From Candidatus Poribacteria bacterium (GTDB lineage: Bacteria; Poribacteria; WGA-4E; WGA-3G), in NCBI GenBank assembly GCA_026710795.1, contig JAPOQK010000099.1, positions 1-44,848 of the forward strand: a DNA stretch of 44,848 bases, read 5' to 3'. Of the stretch, positions 8,601-16,597 are shown in pieces (within the stretch, counting starts at the first letter, position 1; the number at the start of each line of letters is the position of its first letter). A program made the position numbers and the translations under genes. Below the pieces are notes generated by a model. It did no database searches, was not told the DNA's origin, and worked only from the letters and a program-made list of their open reading frames with translations.

Positions 8601-9407
8601 TATCTCAGACAGTACTGGCTCCAGAAGGTACTGTTGACTTTGTAGATCGAAATGGTTTTCATTAGAAATTATGTTTAATCCAAGTCTTTCAATTGTCAGT
8701 TCAAGTTTATTTGACGAAAGCGGTTCTACATCTGCGGTAAACAGCGCATTTACCTTGTCAGGTTGACTTATTACTTTTCGTAATATTGGCAAAGATATGT
8801 AAACATTTAGAGGAAGACTTTGATGTGGTTGGATACTAAATCTGCCTGCGTTAGTTGTCGTAATAACATCACTGACAATCACACGAAGTCTTTGTATCAC
8901 TTCGTCGGTGTCGCGTGTGCCGAGAAGAAATTCTGGATGAATCTCTGTTGCTTGTGGTAGATTAAGAAGAATCGCATCTCCTATCTCAACCTTCAATTCA
9001 TTCTGGAGTGCTTGATTGATACCAATGTGTGCGAACGGTTGATTTTGTAATTTGTTGAATTCTGGAACATCTACCACATCCCAAAAATCAAAGAAGGAAT
9101 TATCAATACCGTAGATATTGACCTTTGAAGCACGTGCTTCAGTTTCCGCTGCGACGACAGATCCATTCAACAGTATCGCTGGTACCGTATCCTGTGTATT
9201 TACTATCTCTGGTTGAAAAAAGTGATCGGCGATAAGTGCCTGCTGAATACCACCTAACCTTTCTGATGTAATGTTGCGTAGGCTTCCACGCATAGAATCC
9301 CCAACGATCAAGGCACCTGAAAGGACACCAGTTGCAACTGCAGTGCATAGTGCTACTATAAGATGAATTCGCCAATAGTGCTTCGCTGTCTTCAAAAAAG
9401 TACGCAT
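5607..9407 (-). CDS. Large FtsX/MacB-type ABC transporter permease
   Basis: The 1266-residue protein is a fused, two-FtsX-domain ABC permease of the lipoprotein-export/MacB type. An N-terminal membrane helix (residues ~13-35) precedes a large extracytoplasmic domain to about residue 600, including a charged coiled-coil near 340-400. The first FtsX domain follows, with QRSREIGILQAVGF. Several more membrane helices, a second extracytoplasmic domain and a C-terminal FtsX domain (RRRELATLRAYGF) complete it. The ATPase gene lies immediately upstream (30 bp gap), making a complete exporter of the LolCDE/MacB class. Such systems usually move lipoproteins, peptides or lipids, or act as mechanotransducers. 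The cargo is not evident here. Confidence 0.88.
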   Translation of the reverse strand: MRTFLKTAKHYWRIHLIVALCTAVATGVLSGALIVGDSMRGSLRNITSERLGGIQQALIADHFFQPEIVNTQDTVPAILLNGSVVAAETEARASKVNIYGIDNSFFDFWDVVDVPEFNKLQNQPFAHIGINQALQNELKVEIGDAILLNLPQATEIHPEFLLGTRDTDEVIQRLRVIVSDVITTTNAGRFSIQPHQSLPLNVYISLPILRKVISQPDKVNALFTADVEPLSSNKLELTIERLGLNIISNENHFDLQSQQYLLEPVLSEIALNVASDNNIPILPTLTYLANSISPVDASQQEESSNKSVQVPYSTVLALPFEKGEFSDLLNRSTSEVEKNLYQQIQQQEIKRRESKDGEEWKEINKEVQRIQNVKSDIHYVEGQKVNSTEYRNIRVKIDKALAEVNRKLKGFSSINPLLLPIVLNKWTADDLGVKIGDKIKMTYFSVNAEEEYITETAYFILKAVVPIDGIAADTDLIPSFPGIHDTTNLSDWEPPFPFDYSKVRSKDETYWDEYKATPKAFITLDMGKRLWKNRFGDLTSLRMGAAPGLDIDATQSLFETEFLKRIEPEQIGFQFLSLQEEGINASKGSTDFGMLFSSLSIFIILAAATLVGAIFAIGATQRSREIGILQAVGFKIAQIRRRFLLEGILIATIGSLFGCLLAIGYAKLMIYGLKTWWLPAIGTPFINLHISGWSLMIGILATIVVVMYFIRGVVKRLGKAPTAVLLSGETDFDEVSRRSKTESEKSSINRSVNLFLGSIFGILAGYYLITDGWFGLLYVLVFYAIVITIIYFLSRSKFGTFLTDRLGPSVLSHPRNTQNKYQIVWWELALGLGIGTIVGIIGTILVFSLDGSHIYEAVEGLVKHPIFRLLGSALGILGTGWLVFDKWLGSQRVPKRFSRLRFGLKNAAWQPMHSQSSVIIMSFACCIIVAVGVNRHDALPETEYAFVAESSLPLHHSLNSPDGRLELGFDEEGSQLLTESEIYPFRVLPGEDVSCLNLYKPEKPQILGAPDRMLYEDPWHFLQQDSRHENRIHAIGDDKSLRWILHHDPKEDFLIQDEFGNDLSLQLETVSNSLFQSQLIISESDFTKYFPSQSGYQYFLIKTPLELQNNTLQVLEKTLEDYGLDVTSAADRLASFREVENTYISTFQSLGGLGVLLGTFGLAMVLFRNIIERRRELATLRAYGFRRKLLFNMLFLESGFLLSVGMLIGILAGIVAILGSQGHLPSFPWLSLTITLILIFGFGIIANSIAVVVALRSPLLSTLKTE

Positions 9408-9437
9408 AAATTCAATTCAAAGATAGGGGAATCAACA

Positions 9438-10139
9438 TCAAACATCAACTATATTCTCTGTCTCTATGGAGCAAACTCCATCAGCAAGTCTAAGGTTATT
9501 CTGAAAACGTGATGCAAGTCCAAGATTATGTGTTACAACGATAAGGATGTTTTTTTCTATACTATGCATCTCAAATAGTAGGTCAGTGATATTTCCAGCC
9601 GTCGTAGCATCTAAATTACCTGTTGGTTCATCGCAGAGTAAGATGCTTGGACGGTTAATTAGTGCACGGGCAATTGCTACGCGTTGACGTTCTCCACCGG
9701 AAAGTTCTGCAGGACGATGCGACATTCGGTGTGTTAAACCCACACGTTTCAATAAATCTTGTGCCAATGAAGTAACATTATGATTTTGTTTGAATGCAAG
9801 GGTAGGAATGAGGACATTTTCAAGTACAGAGTATTGTGGTAATAGATGATGATCTTGAAATACAAAACCTATTACACTGTTCCGGTAACGTGCAAGTTCA
9901 GGTTCAGATAGTTGGAACGGATCGGTTCCGTTTATCTCAACCTTACCTTTAGTTGGTTCTTCTATAGTACCAATGATATGTAAGAGTGTGCTTTTTCCAG
10001 ATCCAGAAGGACCTGTGATAGCAACTGAGTCTCCAGCATTAAAACTAAATGATATATTCCGCAAGACTTCAACATCACCGAAGTCTTTTGACAGATTTGA
10101 TGTTTTAAGTTGATGTATTTTGTTAGATGATTCTTGCAT
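9438..10139 (-). CDS. ABC transporter ATP-binding protein, LolD/MacB family
   Basis: The 233-residue nucleotide-binding subunit shows Walker A GPSGSGKST, a Q-loop (VFQDHHLLPQ), the signature LSGGERQR, Walker B ILLCDEPTGNLD and the H-loop region VVTHN. The HHLLPQYSVLENV stretch is characteristic of the LolD/MacB/FtsE exporter group. It is the first gene of a minus-strand operon with the giant permease and is preceded by a near-consensus promoter. It energises the permease from the cytoplasmic face. Confidence 0.93.
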   Translation of the reverse strand: MQESSNKIHQLKTSNLSKDFGDVEVLRNISFSFNAGDSVAITGPSGSGKSTLLHIIGTIEEPTKGKVEINGTDPFQLSEPELARYRNSVIGFVFQDHHLLPQYSVLENVLIPTLAFKQNHNVTSLAQDLLKRVGLTHRMSHRPAELSGGERQRVAIARALINRPSILLCDEPTGNLDATTAGNITDLLFEMHSIEKNILIVVTHNLGLASRFQNNLRLADGVCSIETENIVDV

Positions 10140-10187
10140 CTTATCAGTGTAATTTCCAATCTATTTTTTGACAAATTAGACACAGAT

Positions 10188-10216
10188 ATTTTATCCTGTA
10201 AGTTTACGTATGTCAA
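10188..10216 (-). promoter_or_regulatory. Promoter of the ABC transporter-purC operon
   Basis: On the minus strand a perfect TTGACA (10216-10211) is followed after 17 bp by TAAAAT (10193-10188). Transcription would start near 10181, giving a leader of about 40 nt before the ATPase start codon at 10139. Confidence 0.75.
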
Positions 10217-10344
10217 GAGGAATACGCTTTATAGCAGGTTTATTTAGTTTTAAGGTTTTTGATCAGATTTTATCACAAACGTTACTGTTTCTATTTGCTT
10301 TTTTGAGGTGTTCAATCATTATTTGTCTCAACAAGGATTTACAG

Positions 10345-10424
10345 TCTTCGTAGGTCGGAGTGAGCACAGCAAAGTCCGACATCTTATATTCTGTAGGAGC
10401 GACCTCCGGGTCGCGATTTCTTAT
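10345..10424. repeat. GC-rich REP-like element, copy 1
   Basis: A 60-bp block (10345-10404) matches 10708-10767 with two differences. It contains the inverted pair GTCGGA/TCCGAC and the motif TGTAGGAGCGACC, which here folds on itself through GCGACCTCCGGGTCGC. It is conspicuously GC-rich in an AT-rich spacer, as REP/BIME elements usually are. Confidence 0.7.
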
Positions 10425-10517
10425 CCTGAAAATCTTGTAATCCTGGTTCAGACAATCACAATTTAATATTCCTATAAAATACCAACATATATCCAATAAA
10501 ACATTTCACTTTTTAAT

Positions 10518-10546
10518 TTGACACCCACAAAAAGATACTATATAAT
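10518..10546 (+). promoter_or_regulatory. Perfect-consensus sigma-70 promoter with no gene directly behind it
   Basis: TTGACA (10518-10523) and TATAAT (10541-10546) are separated by exactly 17 bp. No credible reading frame follows until 11262, which has its own promoter. The 700-bp transcript would cover the REP-like copy 2 and the ACGTCA repeat copy 2, so it may make a non-coding RNA. Confidence 0.55.
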
Positions 10547-10707
10547 TAACATTTGTTTAGAATATAGGATTATATCTGTGGCACGAGTTGAGATACGTTA
10601 GAATGAGGTATAAACACAAATTCACCAAGTGTGTAGTACTCGGTTTTTGTGACTAAAGGACTGTATATGGGTTTTCTAAGTTTCATAGTATAGCTGTCAA
10701 CTTAAGT

Positions 10708-10850
10708 TCTTCGTAGGTCGGAGTGAGCACAGCGAAGTCCGACATCTTACATTCTGTAGGAGCGACCCGGGGAATGCCTAATGGCATTCATACCGTTGAT
10801 TTACCAGTCGCGACCAGGAAGTCGCTCCTACAAGAAGAAAATCGGACTTA
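10708..10850. repeat. REP-like element copy 2 with long palindrome
   Basis: After the 60-bp block shared with copy 1, TGTAGGAGCGAC (10755-10766) is answered by GTCGCTCCTACA (10821-10832), with an inner hairpin GAATGCC/GGCATTC at 10772-10789. The outer AAGTCCGA (10735-10742) pairs with TCGGACTT (10842-10849). The whole can form a large branched hairpin. No open frame is supported inside. Confidence 0.7.
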
Positions 10851-10935
10851 GAAAGCCCTCCCACAAGGGAATATCCAGCAATTTTTCTTAGGTTGACACC
10901 TATGTGTTTTTAAGTTTCATGTCTTACAAATTGTG

Positions 10936-11050
10936 AAGGTAGGTCAAGAAAAAAAGAACAAAAAGGAGCCCGAAAAAAAAATCGAAATTCGCGTCACATT
11001 CCTTATGCTGACTGGATGAAAAACGTCACAGTGACGTGCAAAAAGTCACA
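10936..11050 (+). repeat. Dispersed ~117-bp repeat, copy 2, with ACGTCAC/GTGACGT palindrome
   Basis: This is the second copy of the repeat at 286-402. The palindrome here is ACGTCACAGTGACGT (11023-11037), with perfect 7-base arms around a single A. The preceding TTCGCGTCACATTCCTTAT is identical to copy 1. It lies about 210 bp upstream of the first PhyH-like gene. As in copy 1 it is followed by a promoter and then a coding region, which favours a regulatory role. Confidence 0.75.
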
Positions 11051-11196
11051 ATTTATAGCACATACGGACAAACAATGTAACGATAAATTAACAGGTATAG
11101 GTTCGCCTCTCTATATGGACTATAAGAGATTATATTGAATTGTGTAAATAAAACAAAAACCCACAACTAATTTCATTCGTGTATGATCTGTATTTT

Positions 11197-11225
11197 TTGA
11201 CAGATTTTAGTTTACGTGATAGACT
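11197..11225 (+). promoter_or_regulatory. Promoter of the PhyH-sulfatase cluster
   Basis: TTGACA (11197-11202) is followed after 17 bp by TAGACT (11220-11225). The start would be near 11232, 30 nt before the ATG at 11262, which has GAGAAGGGA as ribosome binding site. Confidence 0.65.
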
Positions 11226-11261
11226 ATGTTTTCAGTTATGATTTATTGAGAAGGGATTTGT

Positions 11262-12194
11262 ATGGCTTACAAAGAACTTACAACAAAGAAACCTTTTGTT
11301 GTGAACAAAAATCTTGGAAGTGCTGTTGAAGTGGAACCAGAGGAACTAACAAGCACAAATGCTGAAGGTTTGCCAGTCGTTATACCAACACAGAAACAAA
11401 AGTACGACTTTGACCGTAAAGGATGGTTGTTAATTCCCAATATCTTATCTGAAGCAGAGATTGAGGAAATGCGTGATTTCTGCTATCAACTGAAAAATGA
11501 ACCGGACAGCATCCCTGAACAAGAGCGGTGTGGCCTCGGTGGTCCCCTTCAAAAACTCGTAGATCATCCTACTGTTGTAGGTTTGTTGAATGAATTTTTA
11601 GCGTATCCACCCGCTGCAAGTGAAGATTGTTACGGGTTTCGTCTTGAAGAATCTGACATTATATTCGGAGCTGCACAGAGTGATAAGTATTCGCAATCAT
11701 CAAATAACAAAGGTAATGGTCTATTTCGTCTACCCGGAGATTCCCATATTTATAGATGTGTTCCCGGACGTGGATGGAGTGGATTAACACGTGCTATATG
11801 GGAATTTTCTGAGGTAAATGTAGAGACAAATTGTTTTCGATTTATAACGGGTAGTCACAAATCTGCATATCCAGTCCCAAATGTTATTATTGATGATAAT
11901 TCACCGATATGGGAAACTTACGAGTGTCTGCCAGGATCTCTTTTCCTGATTACTGAATCTATCACACAGATGAATTTACAAGATACACCTCAATCTGGTA
12001 AGAATAACAGAACGCGTATCTCAAATTTGTATAACACTGTTGCAAGTCGTTGGTCGAATTGGTTACCACATCCAAAATTAATAGAAGCGATGCAACCTAA
12101 ACGACAGACGCTTTTTAGAGAAGTATATGCTGGAGGAAATGTTATTAACGGTGATTTTGGAAATCGCACGTCAGCTTATTCCATTGAAAAGTGA
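11262..12194 (+). CDS. PhyH-like protein lacking candidate metal-binding histidines
   Basis: This 310-residue protein aligns throughout with the next gene. They share a DFDRKGW/EFDTHGW-type start of the fold, LGGPLQKL, GNGL-R-PGD, TGSHKS, the PGSL strand and a RQTLFR tail. It therefore belongs to the PhyH (phytanoyl-CoA dioxygenase) family of Fe(II)/2-oxoglutarate enzymes. Where the neighbour has His in PHNGNG and THSANPW, this protein has Asn149 (NNKGNG) and Gln236 (TQMNLQ), and the usual GG after the acidic strand is TN. It is probably not a working iron dioxygenase and may be a binding or partner subunit. The gene is intact, with a good start site. Confidence 0.75.
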   Translation: MAYKELTTKKPFVVNKNLGSAVEVEPEELTSTNAEGLPVVIPTQKQKYDFDRKGWLLIPNILSEAEIEEMRDFCYQLKNEPDSIPEQERCGLGGPLQKLVDHPTVVGLLNEFLAYPPAASEDCYGFRLEESDIIFGAAQSDKYSQSSNNKGNGLFRLPGDSHIYRCVPGRGWSGLTRAIWEFSEVNVETNCFRFITGSHKSAYPVPNVIIDDNSPIWETYECLPGSLFLITESITQMNLQDTPQSGKNNRTRISNLYNTVASRWSNWLPHPKLIEAMQPKRQTLFREVYAGGNVINGDFGNRTSAYSIEK

Positions 12195-12232
12195 CATTAA
12201 TCTTGGAATCCATTGAGAAAAGAGACAACATT

Positions 12233-13078
12233 ATGCAGACATATTCAAACGTTCTACTACCGACAGACACTTGTGAACTACCAACCCATAACGCAGATGG
12301 TATCGCTGTTCCTGAATTGACTGTTGAACAGAGATACGAATTTGATACTCACGGATGGTATCTGGTCCCAGAAGTATATTCGGGTACTGAATTAAATGAG
12401 ATGCGGGAATTCGCAAATAGATTGCATCATGAACCTGAATCAATTCCGGAACATGAACGTAGCACTCTCGGTGGTCCACTCCAAAAACTAATTGATCATC
12501 CCTTAGTCGTTTCTCTACTCAATGAATTCACAGCACATCCATCCGTGTCAAGTTTGGATAGCTACGGATATACTGTCGAGAGTACAAGTCTATTCTACCG
12601 AACACCTGGGATGGGTGGATTTGGACCACACAACGGAAATGGGTTGCTCCGATTTCCAGGTGATGTACATTACTACAACGCTTTTCCCGGTAAAGGGTAT
12701 AGTCCACACACACGGATTGTGTGGGAGTTGAATGAGGTGAAGAAAGGTCAAGGCGGAACGCTGTTAGTTACAGGAAGTCATAAATCTGTCTACACCGCCC
12801 CATCTGAAATACAGAATCCAGAATCTGATATTTGGAGCACTTACGGATGTCCACCCGGTTCTCTTCTATTTTTCACCGAAGCATTAACTCACAGTGCGAA
12901 TCCTTGGTCAAATACTGACAATGACAGGTTAGCGATATTCAATCTTTATAGTCCAGTAGACAGTGGATATGCAAGAGTTTACAAACCACATTCTAAATTG
13001 CTTGACCAGATGCCACCGTTAAGACAAACACTGTTTCGTAGTAGATTTGTCGTGGATAGGCTCAATAATACAGAATAA
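12233..13078 (+). CDS. Phytanoyl-CoA dioxygenase (PhyH) family protein
   Basis: This 281-residue (from ATG 12233) putative Fe(II)/2-oxoglutarate-dependent oxygenase retains the candidate iron ligands His123 in GPHNGNG and His210 in EALTHSANPW. It also keeps the HIS-rich TGSHKS loop and the basic RLAIFNLYSP strand expected to bind 2-oxoglutarate. An upstream in-frame GTG at 12191 overlaps the preceding gene by 4 nt and would add 14 residues. ATG 12233 aligns better with the paralogue's start. Family members hydroxylate diverse small molecules, and the substrate here is unknown. Tandem duplication with the preceding gene is clear, and the sulfatase gene follows closely. Confidence 0.82.
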   Translation: MQTYSNVLLPTDTCELPTHNADGIAVPELTVEQRYEFDTHGWYLVPEVYSGTELNEMREFANRLHHEPESIPEHERSTLGGPLQKLIDHPLVVSLLNEFTAHPSVSSLDSYGYTVESTSLFYRTPGMGGFGPHNGNGLLRFPGDVHYYNAFPGKGYSPHTRIVWELNEVKKGQGGTLLVTGSHKSVYTAPSEIQNPESDIWSTYGCPPGSLLFFTEALTHSANPWSNTDNDRLAIFNLYSPVDSGYARVYKPHSKLLDQMPPLRQTLFRSRFVVDRLNNTE

Positions 13079-13106
13079 CGAAATCAGAGATATCAAGGAG
13101 ATAGTT

Positions 13107-14483
13107 TTGGCAAAAACACAACCAAATGTTTTATGGATATACGGAGAAGACCTTTCACCAGATTTAGCATCTTACGGCACACCTGCAGTCGCAACACCAA
13201 ATATTGATCGTCTTGCAGGAGAGGGAACACTCTTTTCGAATGCCTTTGTAACTTGTCCTGTCTGTTCACCAAGTCGTTCTGCACTTATTACTGGGACATA
13301 TCAAACCCATTTTGATGCACATAACCATCGCAGTAATCGAGACAAACCTTTACGTTCAGACATGAAACTCATCACAGACAGTTTCCGTGAAGCGGGTTAT
13401 TTCACCTGTAACAGTCCTGGACCTCCCTATAACCGTCGTGGAAAAACTGATTTCAACTTCCAACGTGAAAATCCTTTTGATGGAATAGATTGGACAGAAC
13501 GTGATAAGGGACAACCATTTTATGCACAAATAAACATACCTGACACACATCGTGTCTTTAAACCGGATCCAGAACGTCCAATTAACCCAGATGATGTTGA
13601 GTTGCCAGCTTACTACCCTGACCATCCACTTACACGAAAGGATTGGGCGCTCTATTTAGAAAGTATTCAGATTTTGGATAAAAAGGTCGGTAAAATTCTC
13701 AATCGATTAGACGATGAAGGTCTCACAGAGAACACCATTGTCTTTTTTATTAGTGACCATGGACGTGCACATATTCGGTGCAAACAATTCCTCTACGATG
13801 GTGGTATTCGTGTACCACTGATCGTGCGTTATCCGGGAAATGTAGACGCGGGAGTCATTAGCGATGAACTGGTGAGTGGTATAGATTTTATGCCAACTTC
13901 ACTGTCTCTCACTGGAATTAATATTCCACACTATGTGCAGGGACAAATCTTCCTCGGTTCGGAAGCAACATCACGAGATGCAATCTTCGCAGCGCGCGAT
14001 AGATGCGATGGAACAGATGATCGCATTCGTTGCGTCCGTACAAAACAGTACAAACTTATCCGCAACTATCACCCTGAATTGCCTTACATGCAATTCAACG
14101 GTTATAAGAAATTGCAATATCCTTTATGGACATTAATCCGAATCTTATCCGAAAAAGGTGAACTGACTGAGGTACAACAGCATTTTCTACAACAGACTCG
14201 TCCTACTCAAGAACTATATGACCTACAAAATGACCCACATGAAGTGAATAATCTTGCGAATGACAATAGTTACAGTACCGTTCGAAGTAACCTTAACATC
14301 AAATTGGATGAATGGATTGCTGCGACAGGAGACATGGGAGAGACACCTGAATCCGATGAAATCAAGAGTTACTGGGATAAAAACATGGATGAAAGTTATA
14401 GAGATAAAATGGAGAGTCGAGGTATTTCACCGGATATCAGTGATGAAGATTATCTTGATTGGTGGGAAAACAAACTCCTGTAG
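13107..14483 (+). CDS. Sulfatase, N-sulfoglucosamine sulfohydrolase-like
   Basis: Type I sulfatases hydrolyse sulfate esters or N-sulfate with a formylglycine made from Cys. The sequence begins QPNVLWIYGEDLSPD, the metal-site strand of the SGSH-like subgroup. It continues with the activation motif CSPSR (Cys53 from the TTG start) and ALITGTYQTHF. It later shows FISDHGR with the second metal Asp. The chosen start is TTG 13107 with AAGGAG at 13095-13100. An ATG 60 bp upstream overlaps the previous gene and would add an unrelated tail. No signal peptide is obvious, so it may act in the cytoplasm. Heparan-like or other sulfated glycans are plausible substrates. Confidence 0.88.
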   Translation: MAKTQPNVLWIYGEDLSPDLASYGTPAVATPNIDRLAGEGTLFSNAFVTCPVCSPSRSALITGTYQTHFDAHNHRSNRDKPLRSDMKLITDSFREAGYFTCNSPGPPYNRRGKTDFNFQRENPFDGIDWTERDKGQPFYAQINIPDTHRVFKPDPERPINPDDVELPAYYPDHPLTRKDWALYLESIQILDKKVGKILNRLDDEGLTENTIVFFISDHGRAHIRCKQFLYDGGIRVPLIVRYPGNVDAGVISDELVSGIDFMPTSLSLTGINIPHYVQGQIFLGSEATSRDAIFAARDRCDGTDDRIRCVRTKQYKLIRNYHPELPYMQFNGYKKLQYPLWTLIRILSEKGELTEVQQHFLQQTRPTQELYDLQNDPHEVNNLANDNSYSTVRSNLNIKLDEWIAATGDMGETPESDEIKSYWDKNMDESYRDKMESRGISPDISDEDYLDWWENKLL

Positions 14484-14545
14484 AGAATGTGTAACTTTGC
14501 TGATACAGATAGGTCAAGAGCAGATTGCATATACAACTAACATAT

Positions 14546-16519
14546 TTAACGGTAAAATGAATATACGGAGATACCCCATATTAGCCGAATAATTACCCAT
14601 GCACCTCCTACAATGAATTCTCCAAGGATCAACCCTAAAAATAGTGGTAGAACACGATGGTAGAGACGTATTCCACCGAATCTTAGGATTAGATTCTTTG
14701 CAGTCCAGCTAATAAATACTGAAAACCATAACCACCCAAACGTCCACATACTACTTGCCACAGCATATCCTGTCGGGTGGAAAGGAAAAGCAGGGAACCG
14801 TGTACGTAACCACCACAATAAACCAGTAAACAGAAAACCTATTCCCATGAATGTTACTGCTGGGACGTTTGTTTCACTCGGATAATATAACCATGTCCTC
14901 AGTCTATTATACCCACCGTTACCCAATCCTGGATTTGCACCTATATCATAAGATACAACTAAATATGACCAAAACGATGCGAGAATACCGAATACAACAG
15001 CACACATCATGGCAATGACAATTTTCCATGCTTTCATGTTTGTAACTTCTGCAATCTTAAATCCTTCTAATGTATGTGGCATTGGGTGTGCGCGATAACC
15101 ACGATTAAATGCATAAAATAACGACATCATCGTAAGACTTGGTGGCGGAATATGGCGTGACCCTATCGAATCCAATATGAACTGCCGCGGATTTGCAACA
15201 AACATCTCATGAGTGGGAGGACCGACTTCCGCTCGTACTCGTGTAATACCAATTGCAAGGAGATAATAAATAAGAAAATATAATGCGATCATCCAAACAA
15301 CCATCCCACCATAACCTGAAAAAATGAATAGGAATAAGATCCCTGCTAACAGTCCTATTAACGGCAACCGATAGTCTGTTGAATCCCTCATCTCAGGAGT
15401 AGGATTTTGTGTTGAGGAGGAAATAGCACCTCTCATTCTAAATGTATTGATTAGGTTTCTAAACATAGAATAGAAGTGTTTTCGTCCACCATATAGAGCA
15501 AAACAAGCAATAGCAAGGTATGCCCCAACCCCTTGTGGTCCGTCATAAGGAAAACCCGGTAGTACTTGTAAACCCATTGCTCTCCCTAATATTCGTTCTC
15601 CTTTCCAAAATAGATAAAAAAACCAGAGAGAAAAGGACATTTCCAACGGCATTAAAAATGCAAGTCCAACACCGAAAGATAGTATATAAACCGGTGTCCA
15701 ACCCATAGCATCCCAAGGTTTTTCATTAAAATAGATTCCCAAATCAGCTTTACGAACAGGTATCTCCGGAAATACAGGATAGAATGCATGTATGCCGTTA
15801 ATTAAATCAATTCCACCTGCAATTGCAAAACCTGCCCATAGGAATTTATTCTTATAGAGTCGTCCGTCAGAATGTGTCATCTCTATTGGTAGTCGCACAA
15901 TAGGATATGTCAATCTTTCACGTTCAATCCATTGCTTTCTAATGAGAAGATCAATACAAATCATAACCCATATTACAACGGATAAAAACAGAGTCCACCA
16001 TAGAATCGGTTCCCACCATGCAGACATATATTTTTTTGTATAAAAGGTCGTATCCCCATCATAGAAATCTTGTAAAACAGATAGATCGCTTAGTGTCATC
16101 CAACTGGGTAGAAACCGCCAAAAGAGTTGCTGCCACTCATTTTCAGGTGTAGCAAACCAAAATCCGTTGGGTATTACTGGGACGACAGTTTGCATCATGT
16201 CGTGTCCTGCAATCGCAGAAGACAATGACAGCATGACAAAAATCGTAAGCAATTCTCCCTGCCGTAGCGCGAAACGTGGCATAATTAGTTTCAACAGAAA
16301 ATTCAGAGATACTAATACCATCAGCGTTATTACAACATTGTAGATAAGTGACATTGTTGTTGGTAAAGTGCTCCAAAAACGGAGATGGTTTGCCATAATG
16401 AAATAGGTGTTAGGAGGGATAAGTATAATACCAATCAGGATTGCGCGAAATGTCACCCCTGGCTTATTGGACTGCTGTGATTGTATGTTTAGGTTTTGGA
16501 ATATTGGTGTAGTTTTCAT
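14546..16519 (-). CDS. Polytopic membrane protein, DUF6785/DUF6784-like
   Basis: The 657-residue protein has about 14 hydrophobic segments spread along its length, a soluble loop near residues 120-160 (HDMMQTVVPVIPNGFWFATPEN) and a cytoplasmic-looking stretch with VRAEVGPPTHEM. I recognise it as resembling the DUF6785/DUF6784 proteins common in Planctomycetes and Poribacteria, which look distantly like oligopeptide transporters. No catalytic motif is recognised. It is convergent with the sulfatase gene (62-bp gap) and lies 78 bp downstream of an ABC-2 permease gene. A transport role for sugars or peptides is a guess. Confidence 0.65.
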   Translation of the reverse strand: MKTTPIFQNLNIQSQQSNKPGVTFRAILIGIILIPPNTYFIMANHLRFWSTLPTTMSLIYNVVITLMVLVSLNFLLKLIMPRFALRQGELLTIFVMLSLSSAIAGHDMMQTVVPVIPNGFWFATPENEWQQLFWRFLPSWMTLSDLSVLQDFYDGDTTFYTKKYMSAWWEPILWWTLFLSVVIWVMICIDLLIRKQWIERERLTYPIVRLPIEMTHSDGRLYKNKFLWAGFAIAGGIDLINGIHAFYPVFPEIPVRKADLGIYFNEKPWDAMGWTPVYILSFGVGLAFLMPLEMSFSLWFFYLFWKGERILGRAMGLQVLPGFPYDGPQGVGAYLAIACFALYGGRKHFYSMFRNLINTFRMRGAISSSTQNPTPEMRDSTDYRLPLIGLLAGILFLFIFSGYGGMVVWMIALYFLIYYLLAIGITRVRAEVGPPTHEMFVANPRQFILDSIGSRHIPPPSLTMMSLFYAFNRGYRAHPMPHTLEGFKIAEVTNMKAWKIVIAMMCAVVFGILASFWSYLVVSYDIGANPGLGNGGYNRLRTWLYYPSETNVPAVTFMGIGFLFTGLLWWLRTRFPAFPFHPTGYAVASSMWTFGWLWFSVFISWTAKNLILRFGGIRLYHRVLPLFLGLILGEFIVGGAWVIIRLIWGISVYSFYR

Positions 16520-16597
16520 AGAATAATTTGCAGCGTGATACGGTTATATATCTAAGGATTCCTACATATAAATTCGAGTAATAAATAACAGGTAAGT

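Noticed and set aside
10603..10656. 17-codon frame behind the consensus promoter at 10518
   Set aside because: No ribosome binding site and too short to support.
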